A DNA stretch of 64,000 nucleotides from Echinostoma caproni (lineage: Eukaryota; Platyhelminthes; Trematoda; Plagiorchiida; Echinostomatidae): the NCBI GenBank assembly GCA_900618425.1, contig UZAN01039920.1, positions 1 to 64,000 on the forward strand, read 5' to 3'. A program made the position numbers and the translations under genes. Position 1 is the first letter of the stretch, and each line of letters opens with the position of its first letter. Shown in pieces: positions 11,321-24,431 of the stretch. Under the pieces are notes generated by a model. The model made no database searches and was not told where the DNA came from. It was given only the letters and a program-made list of their open reading frames with translations.

Positions 11321-14145
11321 TTCAGATCTCTCGTAGTTTGGTTATTGTGGGTTGCTACACGGGATCAAGCGAATGCATAAAGAAAAATTGTGTTGATGCA
11401 GCTCATCTTGGAGATGTAACCCTGTCACTGGAAACGTAACAGCGATAAATCAAATTTCGGCCCCCAACCTCAAACACCGAACTCAAGCCGTAATAAAAAT
11501 GTTATTCTTGCTTTTACTTTTGTTAGTGAACAAGGTTTTCAACTCTAATCTTTTCGGAAAAAGGAAAAGCTTGTTGAATCTGGTGATAACCTGGTTGAAG
11601 AAGGAGGTCGATGAACTGAATCAGGTATTCTTAAAAAGGATTTGCTAAGACGTGTTTTGTTTTAGTATGTACACAAAGAAATGCAAGCGGGAATTTCATG
11701 GTCAGTTTTGCTAACCGAAACGTGACTCATTGCAATTAGTTTAAGCTGGCAAAAGGATGTAATTGACGATTGTGGACGACCTCGGAAAATCCGAAAGGAT
11801 GTGAGATAACCAGCCGAACAAGGATAAATTCCACCAAGGTTGTTTAGCTGATTGTAGGCGAAAGTAGCTTTGAGAGTATCTGAAATAAAAATGGCAGATA
11901 TTATTTTGCATCACACATAGTCCAATCACTTGAGCTTTCGTTTGACAAGTAATACGCCCTAATAAAATTGAAAGCAATATTTATACCAGTTGTTTTGCAA
12001 GCATAAATGGAAAAAATGATATTTTGGAAAGGAAGCAAGGTCGTTTTACCAATATTGGAACTGAAGATTACAGCTATTCCGTTTAGGAGGACAGCTTTAT
12101 GAAAGAATTATCATTTGCGTCCAGTCAAAATTTAGCAATGAAGACCGGCTTCAGAGTTGGCGATGATATGAGCCTGGCGTTTATCGTATCTTTCCATTTA
12201 TCTTGTTTTGTAACGCCAAGATTTATCTAGTTTCTCGGTCATCTGTCATCGCAATCTAGTGATACATACTAAACCTATAATTAAGATCAACTCTTCTTCT
12301 GGAAAATTCTGTGCACAAACGAAAATAACTCGACGTGCGGAAAACGAAATTCATTCTGTCCATAAAAGCATCCAGATGATGTGGATTTTTAAGAACACAA
12401 TCCTAAACAGTTCCGATCCATGAATTCAGATTCTGGTTTCAAAGAAAAATAACTACCTAAAACATACTTGTTTTTATGACAAACTTCAGCAAATTTGACA
12501 GTTGTCGTTGGTACTGAGTTTTAGAGTATCAAAGAATATATGGTAATTTTTATGATGCTTTCAGGCAGTGTTGATGGCCATTTGAGCCTTAGCTCTCTTT
12601 AGATAATCAGAATTTAACAATTGTATTGAGTTTGTTGTGCTTATTGAAGCCCGTGGAATAAGTGATGCACCATTTAATTGAGGCTAATGTTTTGATAGTT
12701 AGTGAGACGTAATTAACCAGATTACATCATCCCTGTTTGCGACCAAACGTCATTGATATCATCGATGTGTCGTGAAGTTGGCCTCTTCTCTTCTTTTATT
12801 TTAGTATCCCCTGTTTATCTGTTAAAGTTCGTTTACTGGAAATTACTAACCCAAAGTGCTATAAATTTGCCTGTTTGTTTTACGTCAGAAATGGAGAAGA
12901 ATAAACGAAATGGAACCATCTTGTGACCTGTATCTCTTTTTGTTCTTGACTAGATATATAAAGGAGACCCAGTGTTTTAATAAGTATTTATCACAAGCGT
13001 GCCTCCAAAAGTACTGTCCGGGTTTTGTTCATTTTAAAACATAAGACCTTAGTCTGCTAAACAACAATTTGCAAAATATAAACGTGCACAATTTCTTTTG
13101 TTTGTAAATGCAACACTTTTGTTAACCTTGTAAAAACAACACAGTTGTTTCACGTCATCACCCGAATGTAACAATCTCAGGTCACATCTTTCACTGCATT
13201 TGTTTACCCGTTCATAAAGTTGTCTCCCTCCTCCCGCACAAGCGGGAGGTCTGCGAGCCGTAAAACAATGGCTCATTTGTATATCTTTTCTGTAAATCGG
13301 AGACCGGAAATGGACGTCAGTCAAAAAGAAAATGTGGATTTATTTAAGCTAATCATCAGAATCAAATCACAAATGGCCTTTTTGATCCGGGTAATATTCG
13401 TCTCCGGAACCCTCATCATCTTCACTGAGCTCAACTCTGGTTGAGGTCACTTTCTACTCCGACACGTTACACTATCTGCTATACAGGGATACATTTAAGT
13501 TTATGCCTCATGAACGCTTCGGAAACTGATGGGTATTATTTTGCAATCTGAGTTGTTTGTGCCAAGACAGTTAACATTAACGATGATCCCTCTTGTGATA
13601 CAACAATCATTGTTACTCGCAAAATTGATGCGCTTGCTGTTTCATCGAGGACAAATTAGTTCTTAGTATAGTAAACAAAAAATCTCTTCCCCTTGACTAT
13701 TATCTTTTTGGAGTATTCCAAATTGTATACTCACAAAACAGGTTTCGGTGGCTCTACGCAACAGTTTCCGGGGATTTATTAAACACTATGCAACATCGTA
13801 GTAGAATGATTCCTTTGAGTTTGTGTGGCGATGGATGCCAATATGGTTTACAATAACTAATAGTTGGGCCTCAGACTTCCGATACATTTTATGAGTTTGA
13901 TCGTGATAATGATATCAAAACTGTTCAAATCAACCTCACTTATAGGGTAACCTGTTTTGACAACTCTAAAAATAATGTATCACCGTCTAACTTGCAACCT
14001 GTGGCTTTTGTGACAGGTAAAGGAAGACGATTCTCTCACTTTATCTGAACTATGGGGCNNNNNNNGGGGCAATAAGTAGCATTGAGGAGAGGATCGGACC
14101 CACTCGTGGATAAATGATCTAAAAATATCAGTACCGTCTGTGTGA
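11321..14145. other. No gene recognised; 7-N gap
   Basis: Non-coding sequence with a small gap at 14059-14065. Open frames at 13049-13324 (minus) and 13220-13444 (plus) overlap each other and show no family motif. Confidence 0.45.
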
Positions 14146-14147
14146 TC

Positions 14148-14185
14148 TTGCAGTTCAGCTGGTAGAGCTTTTACTGTACAAAATA
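14148..14185 (+). repeat. tRNA A-box-like remnant
   Basis: The stretch CAGTTCAGCTGGTAGAGCTT resembles the D-arm and A box of tRNAs and of tRNA-derived SINEs. No convincing B box follows at a normal distance, so it is more likely a decayed SINE head than a tRNA gene. Confidence 0.3.
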
Positions 14186-17100
14186 ATGTACGGTATTCAC
14201 GAATGCGTTCCAATAAAGCCGGCACTATTCATTCGTTGGACAATTCAAAGGAAATGGTACATGATGATGCAAACGTTCTATCACTGATTGTTTTCAATGA
14301 AAACACTGAAATGTTCAACATCAAAACACCTGATGATGTGTGCTTAAAACCATGAAATTGACCCCTGCTGTTTGACGAACTTGTTTTCATTACTGATAAG
14401 ATATTTGCTGATTATTAAATGCAAGCTCTTCTTTGATGTGGCGTTACTTCTTACTTATCTAATAATCAATCTCAATGGTTATTTCCCTGGAGGCAATGGG
14501 TTGCGGATAAGTAAAGACTGTGTGAATAACTACATGAATGGTAATGAATAGTTAAGCAAAAGGATTCAAATAACACAACCTCACGGTTGCGGTTTTGGAA
14601 GTGTAATCAGTTGCTCATTGTCACTCGAATTTAAAATAAATTCCGTCTCAAAATGTGCGAAATAAATATTCCTGTGAAATATTAATGAAATGCATGATTT
14701 GATGCTTCAGGAATACATGATATGGTGTTTAGTAGTTGGAGAGAACCCGTATGAATTTGATTATACAACCGAATTGAGTTCAGCAACACCAATCAAATTC
14801 AGGTAACTCCGGTCACCGAAGTGAAACTCCAGTTATCTACCTTTATGTTTGTGACATTTCCTTGTTTCACTTTGCTGTTGTCAGAAAAGGAGCTGTAACG
14901 TTACAATACATGTCATGTAAATGATTTGTTTGCATGTTAGGAACAAGTGCACAAACAACGAGTATTTTAATTTTGGTATGTTTCTACGCAAAGTGCTGAG
15001 AGTGCAAACTACTTGGATGGGGTTGGGACTGGGAGGAATGGAGCACCGTACACACGCTTAGGTCATTCCTATTTGGACAGATAGAGGTGATCAAGGAGCG
15101 CTGCATTTGAGGTGCTCCACCCCAAAGTTATATCATCATAGTCAATCAATCATGTATATCTTCCATTGTGAGTTGGTTTATCAGTCGTGTTATTTCAGCC
15201 TCGAAAAATCCACCGGAAACCATAATTAATATTTCATGTTTCATGAACTTGTTTCCTTTTCTACGAACAGCCTGCCCGCGCAATTCTCACATTTTATGAT
15301 GCTTTGGGTGTTTTTCTTGTGATGTCGTTCCAGTTTTTAATATGTATTGCTGAAATATTTTTTCACAATTTGCTCAGGGGAGGAGTATTGTCCTCTAAGA
15401 CGCTTTTGCTATTAGATTAGACCATTCTGCATAGAGAGATCCATCTTATTAGCAAAACTTGGAAAATAAAGATAAAGCCGAGAATGGTTGATCAAATCTT
15501 ACAGCCAACCAACCCGTTGCGAGGTTATTTCAAAGTGTGGTGACCATCAACGACTTCCAGATCGGATTCAATAATCGCCACTGCACATAATTCCATTCAC
15601 GCATGACCCACTCTCAAATTATTTGATTAAATGCCTTTGAATTATGAAACGCGTTGAACATTATATATGCAGTTACCTTACGAGTAAAATATAAAATAGA
15701 ACACAGAGTGGCAAATAGGCTCGTGTGCAGTGATTCTTATTAATGCAAATTAATCAAAATAAGTATCCTCCCGTGTATACATATAAAACGTAAATAAGCA
15801 GATTTGTAAGGGCTAAGATAATTTATACCAATATCGTTACTTCAGTTGCGTTATTTTATAGGAACAATGAATGTTTTATTATTTGAAAATTATTCAATTT
15901 CCTTGACCGGAAGTAATAGAGAGGGAGAAATACTATTTTATCACCAAAATCTGACATACGAACGCTTTACAGTGAGATTAGCTATGTTTTCCTGAACAGT
16001 GGTATAAGAAGAGTGTAGCTGATTCAAGCGGACCAATTTCACACCGGTTGCTTTTAACTTTTCTCAGCTGCGATTGAACTCAGCGATCACTTGCTTCGAT
16101 GGGGTCGGTTTTCTTCCTCTGCGTTTATGTTTTGAAGGACACATTGAGCTCATTGCGCCATACACTGAGCTTGAGATCAGACTGGACCACATGCACACAA
16201 GTCAGGAACGGAGCCGTTGTAGTTATGCGATATTTGAATAAGGTATCTCTCGGTTCCAACCATAAAACGAACTCACTTAGATGTTGCATCTGGTTCGGGC
16301 TCGGTGGCACCTTAAACCACTTATTCAGCGAGCTGCATACATCAAGTTCAACTTTTAGAGATCAATTAGGTTACTGCTTTGATTATATTTTTGGGTCCTT
16401 CAGAATAAAAGCATTAGTAACCACATCAGTTATCAAATTTAATCAAGCTAGAAAATTCTATCTTGCACTCTATGACAATCAATTAGCGGTTTAACATACC
16501 TGTATCCACCAAAATAAACACCCTCGTGGAACAAAGAGGCAGTGTTTAAGAAGGATGAATTTCCATGCTGCTTTGTAGAAAATATATTATTATTCCCATA
16601 TTTAACTTTCGGACTACTACTTTATCTTATTTTATCCTGACATTCAAGGTTGCGCTAACTGAAACGCTGAAGAGAGATCAAAGTGTTGACAATGCAGGAG
16701 TTTAGATTGAAATAAATTCTCTTCACTCCACTATTGGCTTACAGAAATCATAATGGAAACTGCAAATTATTACAGCATTTAGAGTCATGTCGCACGAGTT
16801 CGATCAAAAGCTGTATGTCTCTTGGTAGAAAAAAAGGAATTGCCATATAGTTACTTATATTGCTCAGAGAAAAGTTTATTTACTCATATTCTTGTAGATA
16901 ATCGGGTTTATCGATAGACCCGAAAGTAATCTGCCACCCGCTGTCCCCATGGCCCACTAGACTAATTGATTTTGCTGTTGTAGAGTACGCAGTTTATTCA
17001 AAAGTCATTCGATACCTCATTTGTCTCACAGACAACAATTTGGTTTTTGGAAACTTGAGTCACATCTCATTTAAAAAAGCACTTCGTTGTGCTGCATGCG

Positions 17101-17455
17101 ATGAACTTTCGAATTTACTCCTGCTTATTCTCTTATATGTGGCTTGTAAATCTTAGTTCTGTGTTGCGCTATAACTATGCTGCTCCAGTTCATTTTGAGG
17201 ATTTTTGGTAATTTCAAACACGAACGGATGGAAGTCGTTTAGGGAAGTCTCCAAATGCAGAGTATCACTCTCTTCAAATCCTCTATCATATCCAATAATG
17301 TATTTTAAGCCACAATGCAGAAGAAACGTTTCCGACTGACCACATAATCTATTCACGGGTCACTTATAGCCAAACAGTACGATGGATCAGCCTTCTTTGA
17401 AGCCACTTTGACAAGGATGCATAGAAACATTTGTATTGTTTATTGCACGTAAATT
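14186..17455. other. No gene recognised
   Basis: AT-rich sequence. A 131-codon plus-strand frame at 16099-16494 overlaps a minus-strand frame at 16125-16310. Neither carries a motif I can name, and a spread repeat is as likely as an exon. Confidence 0.4.
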
Positions 17456-17462
17456 TGCACAA

Positions 17463-17520
17463 ACGCACAAATACGTTTACACGCGAGGGCGCGCACACAC
17501 GCACACACATTTGGGCGGGG
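17463..17520. repeat. Imperfect (CA)n / CGCACA microsatellite
   Basis: A run of CGCACACACGCACACACA-type units. It is roughly complementary to the GT-rich tract at 17648-17690, so the two could pair as inverted arms. Confidence 0.8.
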
Positions 17521-17647
17521 TGTCCAGTTCCATCAGGCATCGGTCTACCGCCTGGTGACCGTTATTCCATGTGGAGAAATATACACTCTATAGATGAATA
17601 TTTTCATGTTCATAAAACATGTAACTGTATGCAAAGTTTGGTCAGTT

Positions 17648-17690
17648 TGCGCGTGTGCGTGCGTGAGTTTGTGTGTGTGTGCGGGACAGC
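17648..17690. repeat. Imperfect (GT)n microsatellite
   Basis: GCGCGTGTGCGTGCGTGAG is followed by TTTGTGTGTGTGTGCGGG. It forms the opposite arm to the CA-rich tract about 130 bases upstream. Confidence 0.8.
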
Positions 17691-17699
17691 ATATGACTC

Positions 17700-20600
17700 A
17701 ATGTGTTGATGTTTGATGTCACGTGCGCGCATGTGACAGTACCTCAGCGATGCAGTCTGTACGTCAGGCAAAACAACCGAGGTTTCAAAGACGAGCCCGA
17801 TCAGTGTCATCCGTATCTGAAAGTGACAAAATGTATTGAACACAAGCGGCAAGATTGAAGAAAGTGGAAGAAACACCGGGAAAAAAAAACAAATGACAAA
17901 AAATTGAGTCTAGCTGAAGCATTCTTGTAACGGTGTAATACGATTACCAAAACGTATCTTCTGAGGAAATCTCAGATGGATTGAGTGATCTTTTGAGGTT
18001 TCATACACGGTAAATTTCACTGAAACATCGATCCTAACATGTAAGAATATCGTCGGGCATTTAAGCATTCTCACGTTCGGAAAGACCGTTACTGAGTTTA
18101 GGTAAAATCACCTCCGGTGGTTGGACGCTTTTGTTTTCTACTTTGACAAATTTAGCTGTGGTTTAATTAAACCCGTTTCGACCCTAATAACAACGACTGT
18201 GAACTGACTGAAAAAGAACTGATCAACTTTTTGTTTTGCTTGATCACGAAATTCAATGTAATTACGAAATACCACTAAATGTGTTTTTACTCATAAAACA
18301 ATTCTCCAGAGAATTGGTTTGTTCCGGTTTGAAAGCCGCTTTTTTAACGACTATCGCGAGACTACCACATACACACCCCCACAAAATCGGAGGAACAGGA
18401 GATACCATTCTTCTGCACCCAATCGGAAATAGGAAAAATTCACATTTTGCGAGGCCAATATCATCCGATGAAAACAAATGTCCCTCCAACACGCTTGTTA
18501 TTAATAAACAAAAGCAGTTGAAAGCTTTCGTGAATGAAAAGAAGAAACAATTAGCGGAGAAGAATACACCATAGAAACTGATACTCATTATTTGGTGTTG
18601 CAGAAGAAAATGATTCTGTGGATTTGCCAGCGACACTTGTGAAGATTGTTAAGGTGAATGGGTGAAACTTTGGTTTCCCCACATATATACCAAGACAATG
18701 CTATGTAAGAATAAGGGTGAGGAATTTGAGGAAATTCGTCCAAGACACAATGCGAACCGGATAAAAAATTATAGCTTGCTGTATCTATTTTTGTACGGTT
18801 TTCTTTATCGTATTATACGTTTTTGAACATGGATAAATGAGCGAGTAAACGGCTGACTGTGCTTCACCCGTATCCATATTTTTTCGGATATCAGTCACAA
18901 AGTTGCATTTATATCATTATTATGAACTTCTGCAGATTTTGAAGGAAACGACGCCTTAAGTTTACAACCACCACCTACACACACATCGTGACGTTGCTAC
19001 CACAGAGTTGAAAACGTATGTCAAAGAAAACCGGCTGCCCAGAGCCTTTAGAGTGCCTTTACCATGACATGTACCACCCACTGATCCCCCCGAATGGGTT
19101 GGTTTACAATGTGCGTAAATAAAGATGCGCATTCAGCTGCACTAGGTTACACCCGAGAAGACAACATGCATGGCGAATGCGATTTCTTTCTACCGAATAA
19201 TATTCCATGCACAACAGAAAAGACGAATGACTGATCCGTTCGGTGGGATTCACGGATANTGGCAACACAACTCAGGCATCCCGGTAGAAACCACATGGGA
19301 TTAACAACCCTGCATCCCGTTTGGGTGCGTAAATCTCAGCAAGAGCAAAAAACAGCTGCGAGTCACAACAGTTTTCAGTTCACTTTTTATTCTCGTAAGT
19401 GACTAGGTCCATCCTACTGTCGATACTCGCTGGGTTCTCTCATATCTTTTTGTATATAGCTTTTCAACCATCTCTCACACTTCACTAGTTATAATTTTTC
19501 TGGAGCAATTCGGACTCAGTCTGAGCATGCGTCAGCCCATNGTTTTGGTAGACAAAAAACGTTAACCAACCAAAGCGTGACCTGTGTCTTTGTCTGGGCC
19601 CACCCGCCAACTGCTTCAAACAGAAGTAATAATTCGGTTGTTCAACGGTGTACATCTAATGATATTTATCCTCTTGGTTTATAAAATAATGTCGGAATTC
19701 AGTTAAAAGTGAGGGAAATATTGTTGGCAAAGTCTGGTCAGTAGAGCGTGAAATCTAGTACGAATTCTTTAAGAAGAGCAAATAAAAAATATGCAGTTAT
19801 GGTAACACTATTCCCAATAACAGGCGATGGACCATGCTGATTCATATCATTCATAATTTCAAGCTGAATGAAAAGAAATCGGATACATTGTTTTGGCCTC
19901 ATTTACGACAATTACTTGCAAAAATTACCTAGCTTACGTTCGAAAATCTTGTCAACACATTCCTCAATGATGATGGCTTCAATTGATATGGCATGCACTT
20001 GCTTATCTTCAAAATTAGAAATTTCTTAATTACTTCCGAAGGTTGAAAATAGGTAACCCGGTCCCGAATGTGGTCCTCATACGGCGGAACACTATTTGGT
20101 AAATAGTGTACTAACATAATCTATGCAGCCACAGAAAACTCGATGCTATCCGAGGCTGCACCTAAGAGTAAACGTCATGTAAAACTGACAGTATCCCTTA
20201 AATTTCTCCCATTTATCTGGTCATGTTTGGGGTTTTAAAAGAAAATTTAAGGTAATTATGCTTAGTAGGGAGATATTTTGATCCAAGGTTATTCGAACAA
20301 TTTACTGAGTGGTACAGAAACTCCCTTTGAGGTGGTCCAAACGAGACACGCTAGGAAACACAGACGAAAAAGTCTTTTTCTGGCCCAGTGGACCAAGTAA
20401 TTGTGATCACATTTCCACAAATGGAACCCACTGGCTCGTTTGCTTCCGGCTACAGGGATTAGTTCACACACGCGCACATACACAAAACAAAACGGTAGCC
20501 GACAATTTGTACATGAAAATGAAATCAATCGCCTAATGAAACAATTTACAGATGGATAGAATTTCAGTTTTGTATTTTTCTAGATTAACACCTTACATTT

Positions 20601-21240
20601 AATTTGCATAATAATGTCGTATTATTGTAGTCGGTTATCTTGTAGATGTCATCTACTTTACATATTCTCTTTTAATGATCACCCAGTTAGAAGGACAAAA
20701 CACAGAAACATTGCAATAACAATTCTTTGTCAACGACTGTTTTGTTGGTGAATCTATATTAAATCTGATTAAATTGTAACGGCCAAAACTGAACATGGTT
20801 ATGTGATAAATTTATGGAAATTAAACAAAAACATAAAATTTTTCGAATGAAACTGCTTTACGCGTTAATTTTGTTTATCACGGTTCTTTTTCTATCGGTT
20901 GCTTAGTTCAACTGCGTTCCAGTTTATTAAACTGTTTTTCACAAAAATTAGTTATTTGGTCAACAAATGTCTATTCGGATCACTACAGTCATTGTTTTGT
21001 GAGTTTGACGTTCCATTCACGGACAATCGCACTTTCAATAAGAATGCTTAGGAATTTGAGCATACTGCTAAGAAAGTAAAATGACGTTTCCATTAATCCT
21101 TTTGTGTTTCTCGAATAAAAGTTCGGCTGGTTTTTCAGTCATTCAGTTCCACTCAAAGTTTTCACACAGGATTGATGTGGCCTCAAGTTTTAATATTACC
21201 TCAGATTTGTTATCCACTATGGAAAATGTAAATAGCGTCC
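17700..21240. other. No gene recognised
   Basis: Non-coding sequence with single ambiguous bases at 19259 and 19541. A 112-codon frame at 18236-18574 and a possible 50-nt mini-exon at 18603-18652 are discussed as weak leads only. If the tentative neuropeptide F last exon at about 21.25 kb is right, the top of this stretch would be that gene's 3' UTR; an AATAAA on the minus strand is present near 20924-20929. Confidence 0.4.
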
Positions 21241-21243
21241 CAC

Positions 21244-21253
21244 TTAACCAAAC
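21244..21253 (-). other. Tentative terminal exon of neuropeptide F (G-TTT-GGT-TAA)
   Basis: The neuropeptide F exon stops after AG of an Arg codon, so the next exon should start with A or G, then Phe, then the Gly amidation donor. On the minus strand an AG at 21255-21254 is followed by G TTT GGT TAA. This would complete Arg-Phe-Gly-stop. Reading 21.2-24.4 kb by eye I found no other match to this pattern. The tract before the AG is not strongly pyrimidine-rich, so the acceptor is mediocre. The intron would be about 3.2 kb. This is inference and chance could produce it. Confidence 0.28.
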
Positions 21254-21629
21254 CTCAATGGGGATTAAATACATCTTTGGAAGTGTTATTTATTCTTTCT
21301 GGTCTGTGAAGCATACTCTTGATGCGTAACTTCGCACGAAGCTTTGCTGTGCCACGTGTTTACAACGATTACAAATTAGAGTTCTTATTTTTCTCTCCAG
21401 TTGATTCTGAAAACATGAAGCGTTTACTCCCTTGATGTTTTATCGAGGAAGCAAATAACTGATATAACCTCAGCACCGATAAAACCGTATGAATTCCAAA
21501 TTATAGACTTTTTCACATTTTATGATTGGATTGCGCTCATACTGATAGATTTCATCAATGCAGATTTCGCTCCGGAACAATGCTTGAGAAACTCTTTATC
21601 AGCGGTAGCTTGACAGGTATGAAGCATGC

Positions 21630-21690
21630 ACTCGCACAGCTCAGTTGGTAGCAAAGTGTATAATTGAATCCCGTGGGGAGATTTACTCTT
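21630..21690 (+). repeat. tRNA-like remnant (decayed SINE head)
   Basis: AGCTCAGTTGGTAG (21638-21651, A-box-like) is followed by TTGAATCCCGTGG (21664-21676, B-box-like). The boxes are only about 13 bases apart, too close for a working tRNA gene, so this is best read as a deleted tRNA-derived element. Confidence 0.4.
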
Positions 21691-21699
21691 TAGTTGTTA

Positions 21700-23310
21700 C
21701 CAAATTAGCTCAACCGCAATTCGAAATAAAACGGCAATTAATCGAGAGAAAACATTCGAGCATTTTGCCAGTTCAAACTGCCCTTGAAACCATGGAATAT
21801 TCATGGTTTTTTGGGTCTTGTGTTTTTACAAACGCGATTTTCGTATGTTAATGTCATCCGTTATTATCTGAGGCATTCGCATAAACATATGCAAATAGTG
21901 TTATACAGTGGATTCAACTGAGGTGGGTACAGATTTAACAAAATATGAAATAAGCCTAATACAAACTTTGAAAAGAAGCCAAGATTACCTAATCGAGACA
22001 ATTAGGTAACGATAGATGATCGAAATATTACGATAATCGTTTTAAGCCGTTAACTGTTAATTAACTGGAAACACAGGATCAAACTGATCGCTTCCTCAAA
22101 AGTGGTTGATGAAGGACATACTCTTATATGTGCACGTCATATATATTGCACCCAATTGAAAACTTAAAACTTCTGAAAGCAGTTTTGGGGTGAACAACCA
22201 AACCAGACGTTTAATTAGCACCATTGATTTGATTGCTTCGGAGCAAGAGTACATGAAACAATTTACTGCCGATCAGCGTCAGAGAGAACACCTTTTGCCT
22301 TCAGAATGTTAACGAAAAATACGGAGGGCAGTTTTGCATTTGTTGTATAAATAAGGAAAACCTGTGTGAGTGTAAAAACAATTTTGTTTGATGCAGATCA
22401 AACAAACTTCCAATTATCAAAACAATAGGAAACATAATTATCAAACACGGCCTAAGACAAATAAACTATGTTCGACACCATTTTATTCAAATGCCTTCAG
22501 TTTAAAACTTTGTTTTGATATGTTCCCGCTGGAAACGAATGACTTAAAGGTAGGCACATAGGTATTTATAAGCTTTACTGAGTGAATGCACTGAGATATT
22601 TGACGAATCATTGCTTTCTAATCATTTTTTCAAAAATGGGCAAATTGAAACGGCTAGTTCAACTTGTTTTCGTTCATTATGCAATAATAAGTAAGACACA
22701 TGTAGGGATCGTGCGTGGTCGATCCATTCTTACAAAGTACTGCATTGAAACTCGAAAATCAGTAACTGTTTTTCGGCTCGAGTCTACTGCCTGTTCAGTT
22801 TAGCTCATTTACTTTTTTAACCGTCTGAAAGTACGTCACTTTGAACAGCAACGTTCACCCGGAAAAAATTTACACGATCCACTTCAGTGGCTGCATATAT
22901 CCGAATTGCTAGCTGTTTCATTGCGAGCCATTTAGCGCTGATTTTGGGTACATAGACACTGGCCAATTTGCAGTTATATAGTAGTTTTGATCATAAAAAG
23001 AACGCATAACGCGCGTTTGCTTGTGTTTACAATTGGATGAGCCAATTTAGTGCAAAGAGAATGAATTCAGAATAAAAACGTGCATTTATACGGAAGTTAC
23101 TGAATGAAAAATACTTGATTGTCATATAAATTCACCACTATTTTACATATAATAAATGATTTGCACTACACCTATCTGAAGCATTTCTTAACTCACACAT
23201 AAAAATGACAAGAACGGTAAATTGGTAAATTACTGCAGGATAGCACTGAGATGAGCGAGATCCGTTGCGCGCCACAAGCTCGCAAATTTCGTTTGTGCTA
23301 TATCGTGCAT
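21700..23310. other. No gene recognised; possible intron
   Basis: Non-coding, AT-rich. It would lie inside the large last intron of neuropeptide F if the exon at 21.25 kb is correct. Confidence 0.4.
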
Positions 23311-23314
23311 TTCC

Positions 23315-23500
23315 AAAATGAAAAACGGTCTGATCAACTGCCCCGTGGCTGAGTGAGTAGTATGTTAGTGTTCAACTTGTTACGTCCCGGATTCGATCCC
23401 GAGTTGGGTCGATGGATTTGCACTCCTGACGAGACCAGCCCAGGTACAAACAGCTGTCCAGTGCTTCCTAGCTTTTCAGTTCACGCATCATTTACATGAT
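23315..23500 (+). repeat. tRNA-derived SINE, family B, copy 2
   Basis: The RNA polymerase III promoter boxes are well preserved: TGGCTGAGTGAG (23346-23357, A box, tRNA-Leu/Ser-like) and GGATTCGATCCC (23389-23400, B box). The body is GAGTTGGGTCGATGGATTTG and CAGTGCTTCCTAGC. It is preceded by AAAACGGTCTGATCAACTGC, which is also found before the 10.2 kb copy. It lies in the inferred neuropeptide F intron, antisense to that gene. Confidence 0.7.
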
Positions 23501-24425
23501 GACTTCATCGTCTAAAACATGCTGATAGGTTCACTTCTAGATGTTGTAAGGTGCATTGTCAGATGCAGTCTAATATTAGAGTTATACACGTTTACACGGT
23601 GACTTTAAAACACGGAATAGATTCCCTGTCCGCCTGATGTATGTGTAGATTAAATAGTGCTAGAACGCAAAGCTATTTTTTCACTAAACTGGTACGATCT
23701 AAAAATGCTAAATATTACATGGGTGACTGAAAACAGAGGCTTTCTAAGCAAAACAGGCTCTTTCGAATATGATTTATGTAGAGTGATTTTACTGCTGGCA
23801 CAAACATATATTATCATGCTTATAAATGATCGAAGATGGCGTGTAGAATGACAGATGGTGGTGTTTCATAAGGAACTAAACCCTACAATATCCCAACCGA
23901 GGAATGATTGTATGGAGGGATGTCTTTAGATGAAAATGTGAAGTAACAGTACTTTAAACTGCTGAGATCTAAAATTATTTTGCAGAAGTCTGGCGAGGAC
24001 AATAAAGAATATGATATAGTCGTTCTTTCTCCGTAATTAAGTTATCCGCGTTATGCAGATTGCGTTATTTTTTGACGATTACTTTTTAACATGCATACGT
24101 ATTTGTACTGTGCAATGAATAATAATAAATAAACAATATTTAAATCGAGGGAAAGAATGTATGAACTGCTTTTATCTAGAAACTTTCACGTGAAGAATAG
24201 AGAAAAAAACATTCTGATTAACTCAAAAGTTTTATGCTGTACATCAAAAATGCTTACATTGTTCCCGTGAACGTATTGCATTTCAATATAAAAATCTGTG
24301 GGTAAAAAATATGAAGTACAACAAGTAAACGACGATGCGTTTGTATTGGTCCTGTTCAACTGGCAGTAAACCCGCACTTTTTTCGTATCTAGCTTGGTGA
24401 CACCCTCGACAAGTGGAGTGTTAGT
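23501..24425. other. Intron of neuropeptide F (start of)
   Basis: Sequence following the GTGAGT donor at 24431-24426 on the minus strand. It is AT-rich with no exon pattern recognised. Confidence 0.5.
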
Positions 24426-24431
24426 ACTCAC
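24426..24431 (-). other. Splice donor inside the GRPR(F) Arg codon
   Basis: The sequence CCA-AG|GTGAGT fits the consensus donor. It splits the codon of the penultimate Arg after its second base (phase 2). An intron at this place is a known signature of NPY/NPF-family genes, including flatworm ones, and explains why the simple open frame ends in a TGA right after GRPR. Confidence 0.85.

Noticed and set aside
14148..14185. tRNA gene
   Set aside because: Only an A-box-like half is present; no B box or pairing stems.
14325..14375. Hammerhead-like CTGATGA followed by GAAA
   Set aside because: The bases between cannot form a proper stem II next to the core.
16099..16494. 131-codon plus-strand open frame
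   Set aside because: No domain, biased and overlapping frames on both strands; length is compatible with chance in this much sequence.
18236..18574. 112-codon plus-strand open frame with a lysine-rich end
   Set aside because: It overlaps a 124-codon frame on the other strand, lacks a recognisable domain and does not join in frame to the mini-exon downstream.
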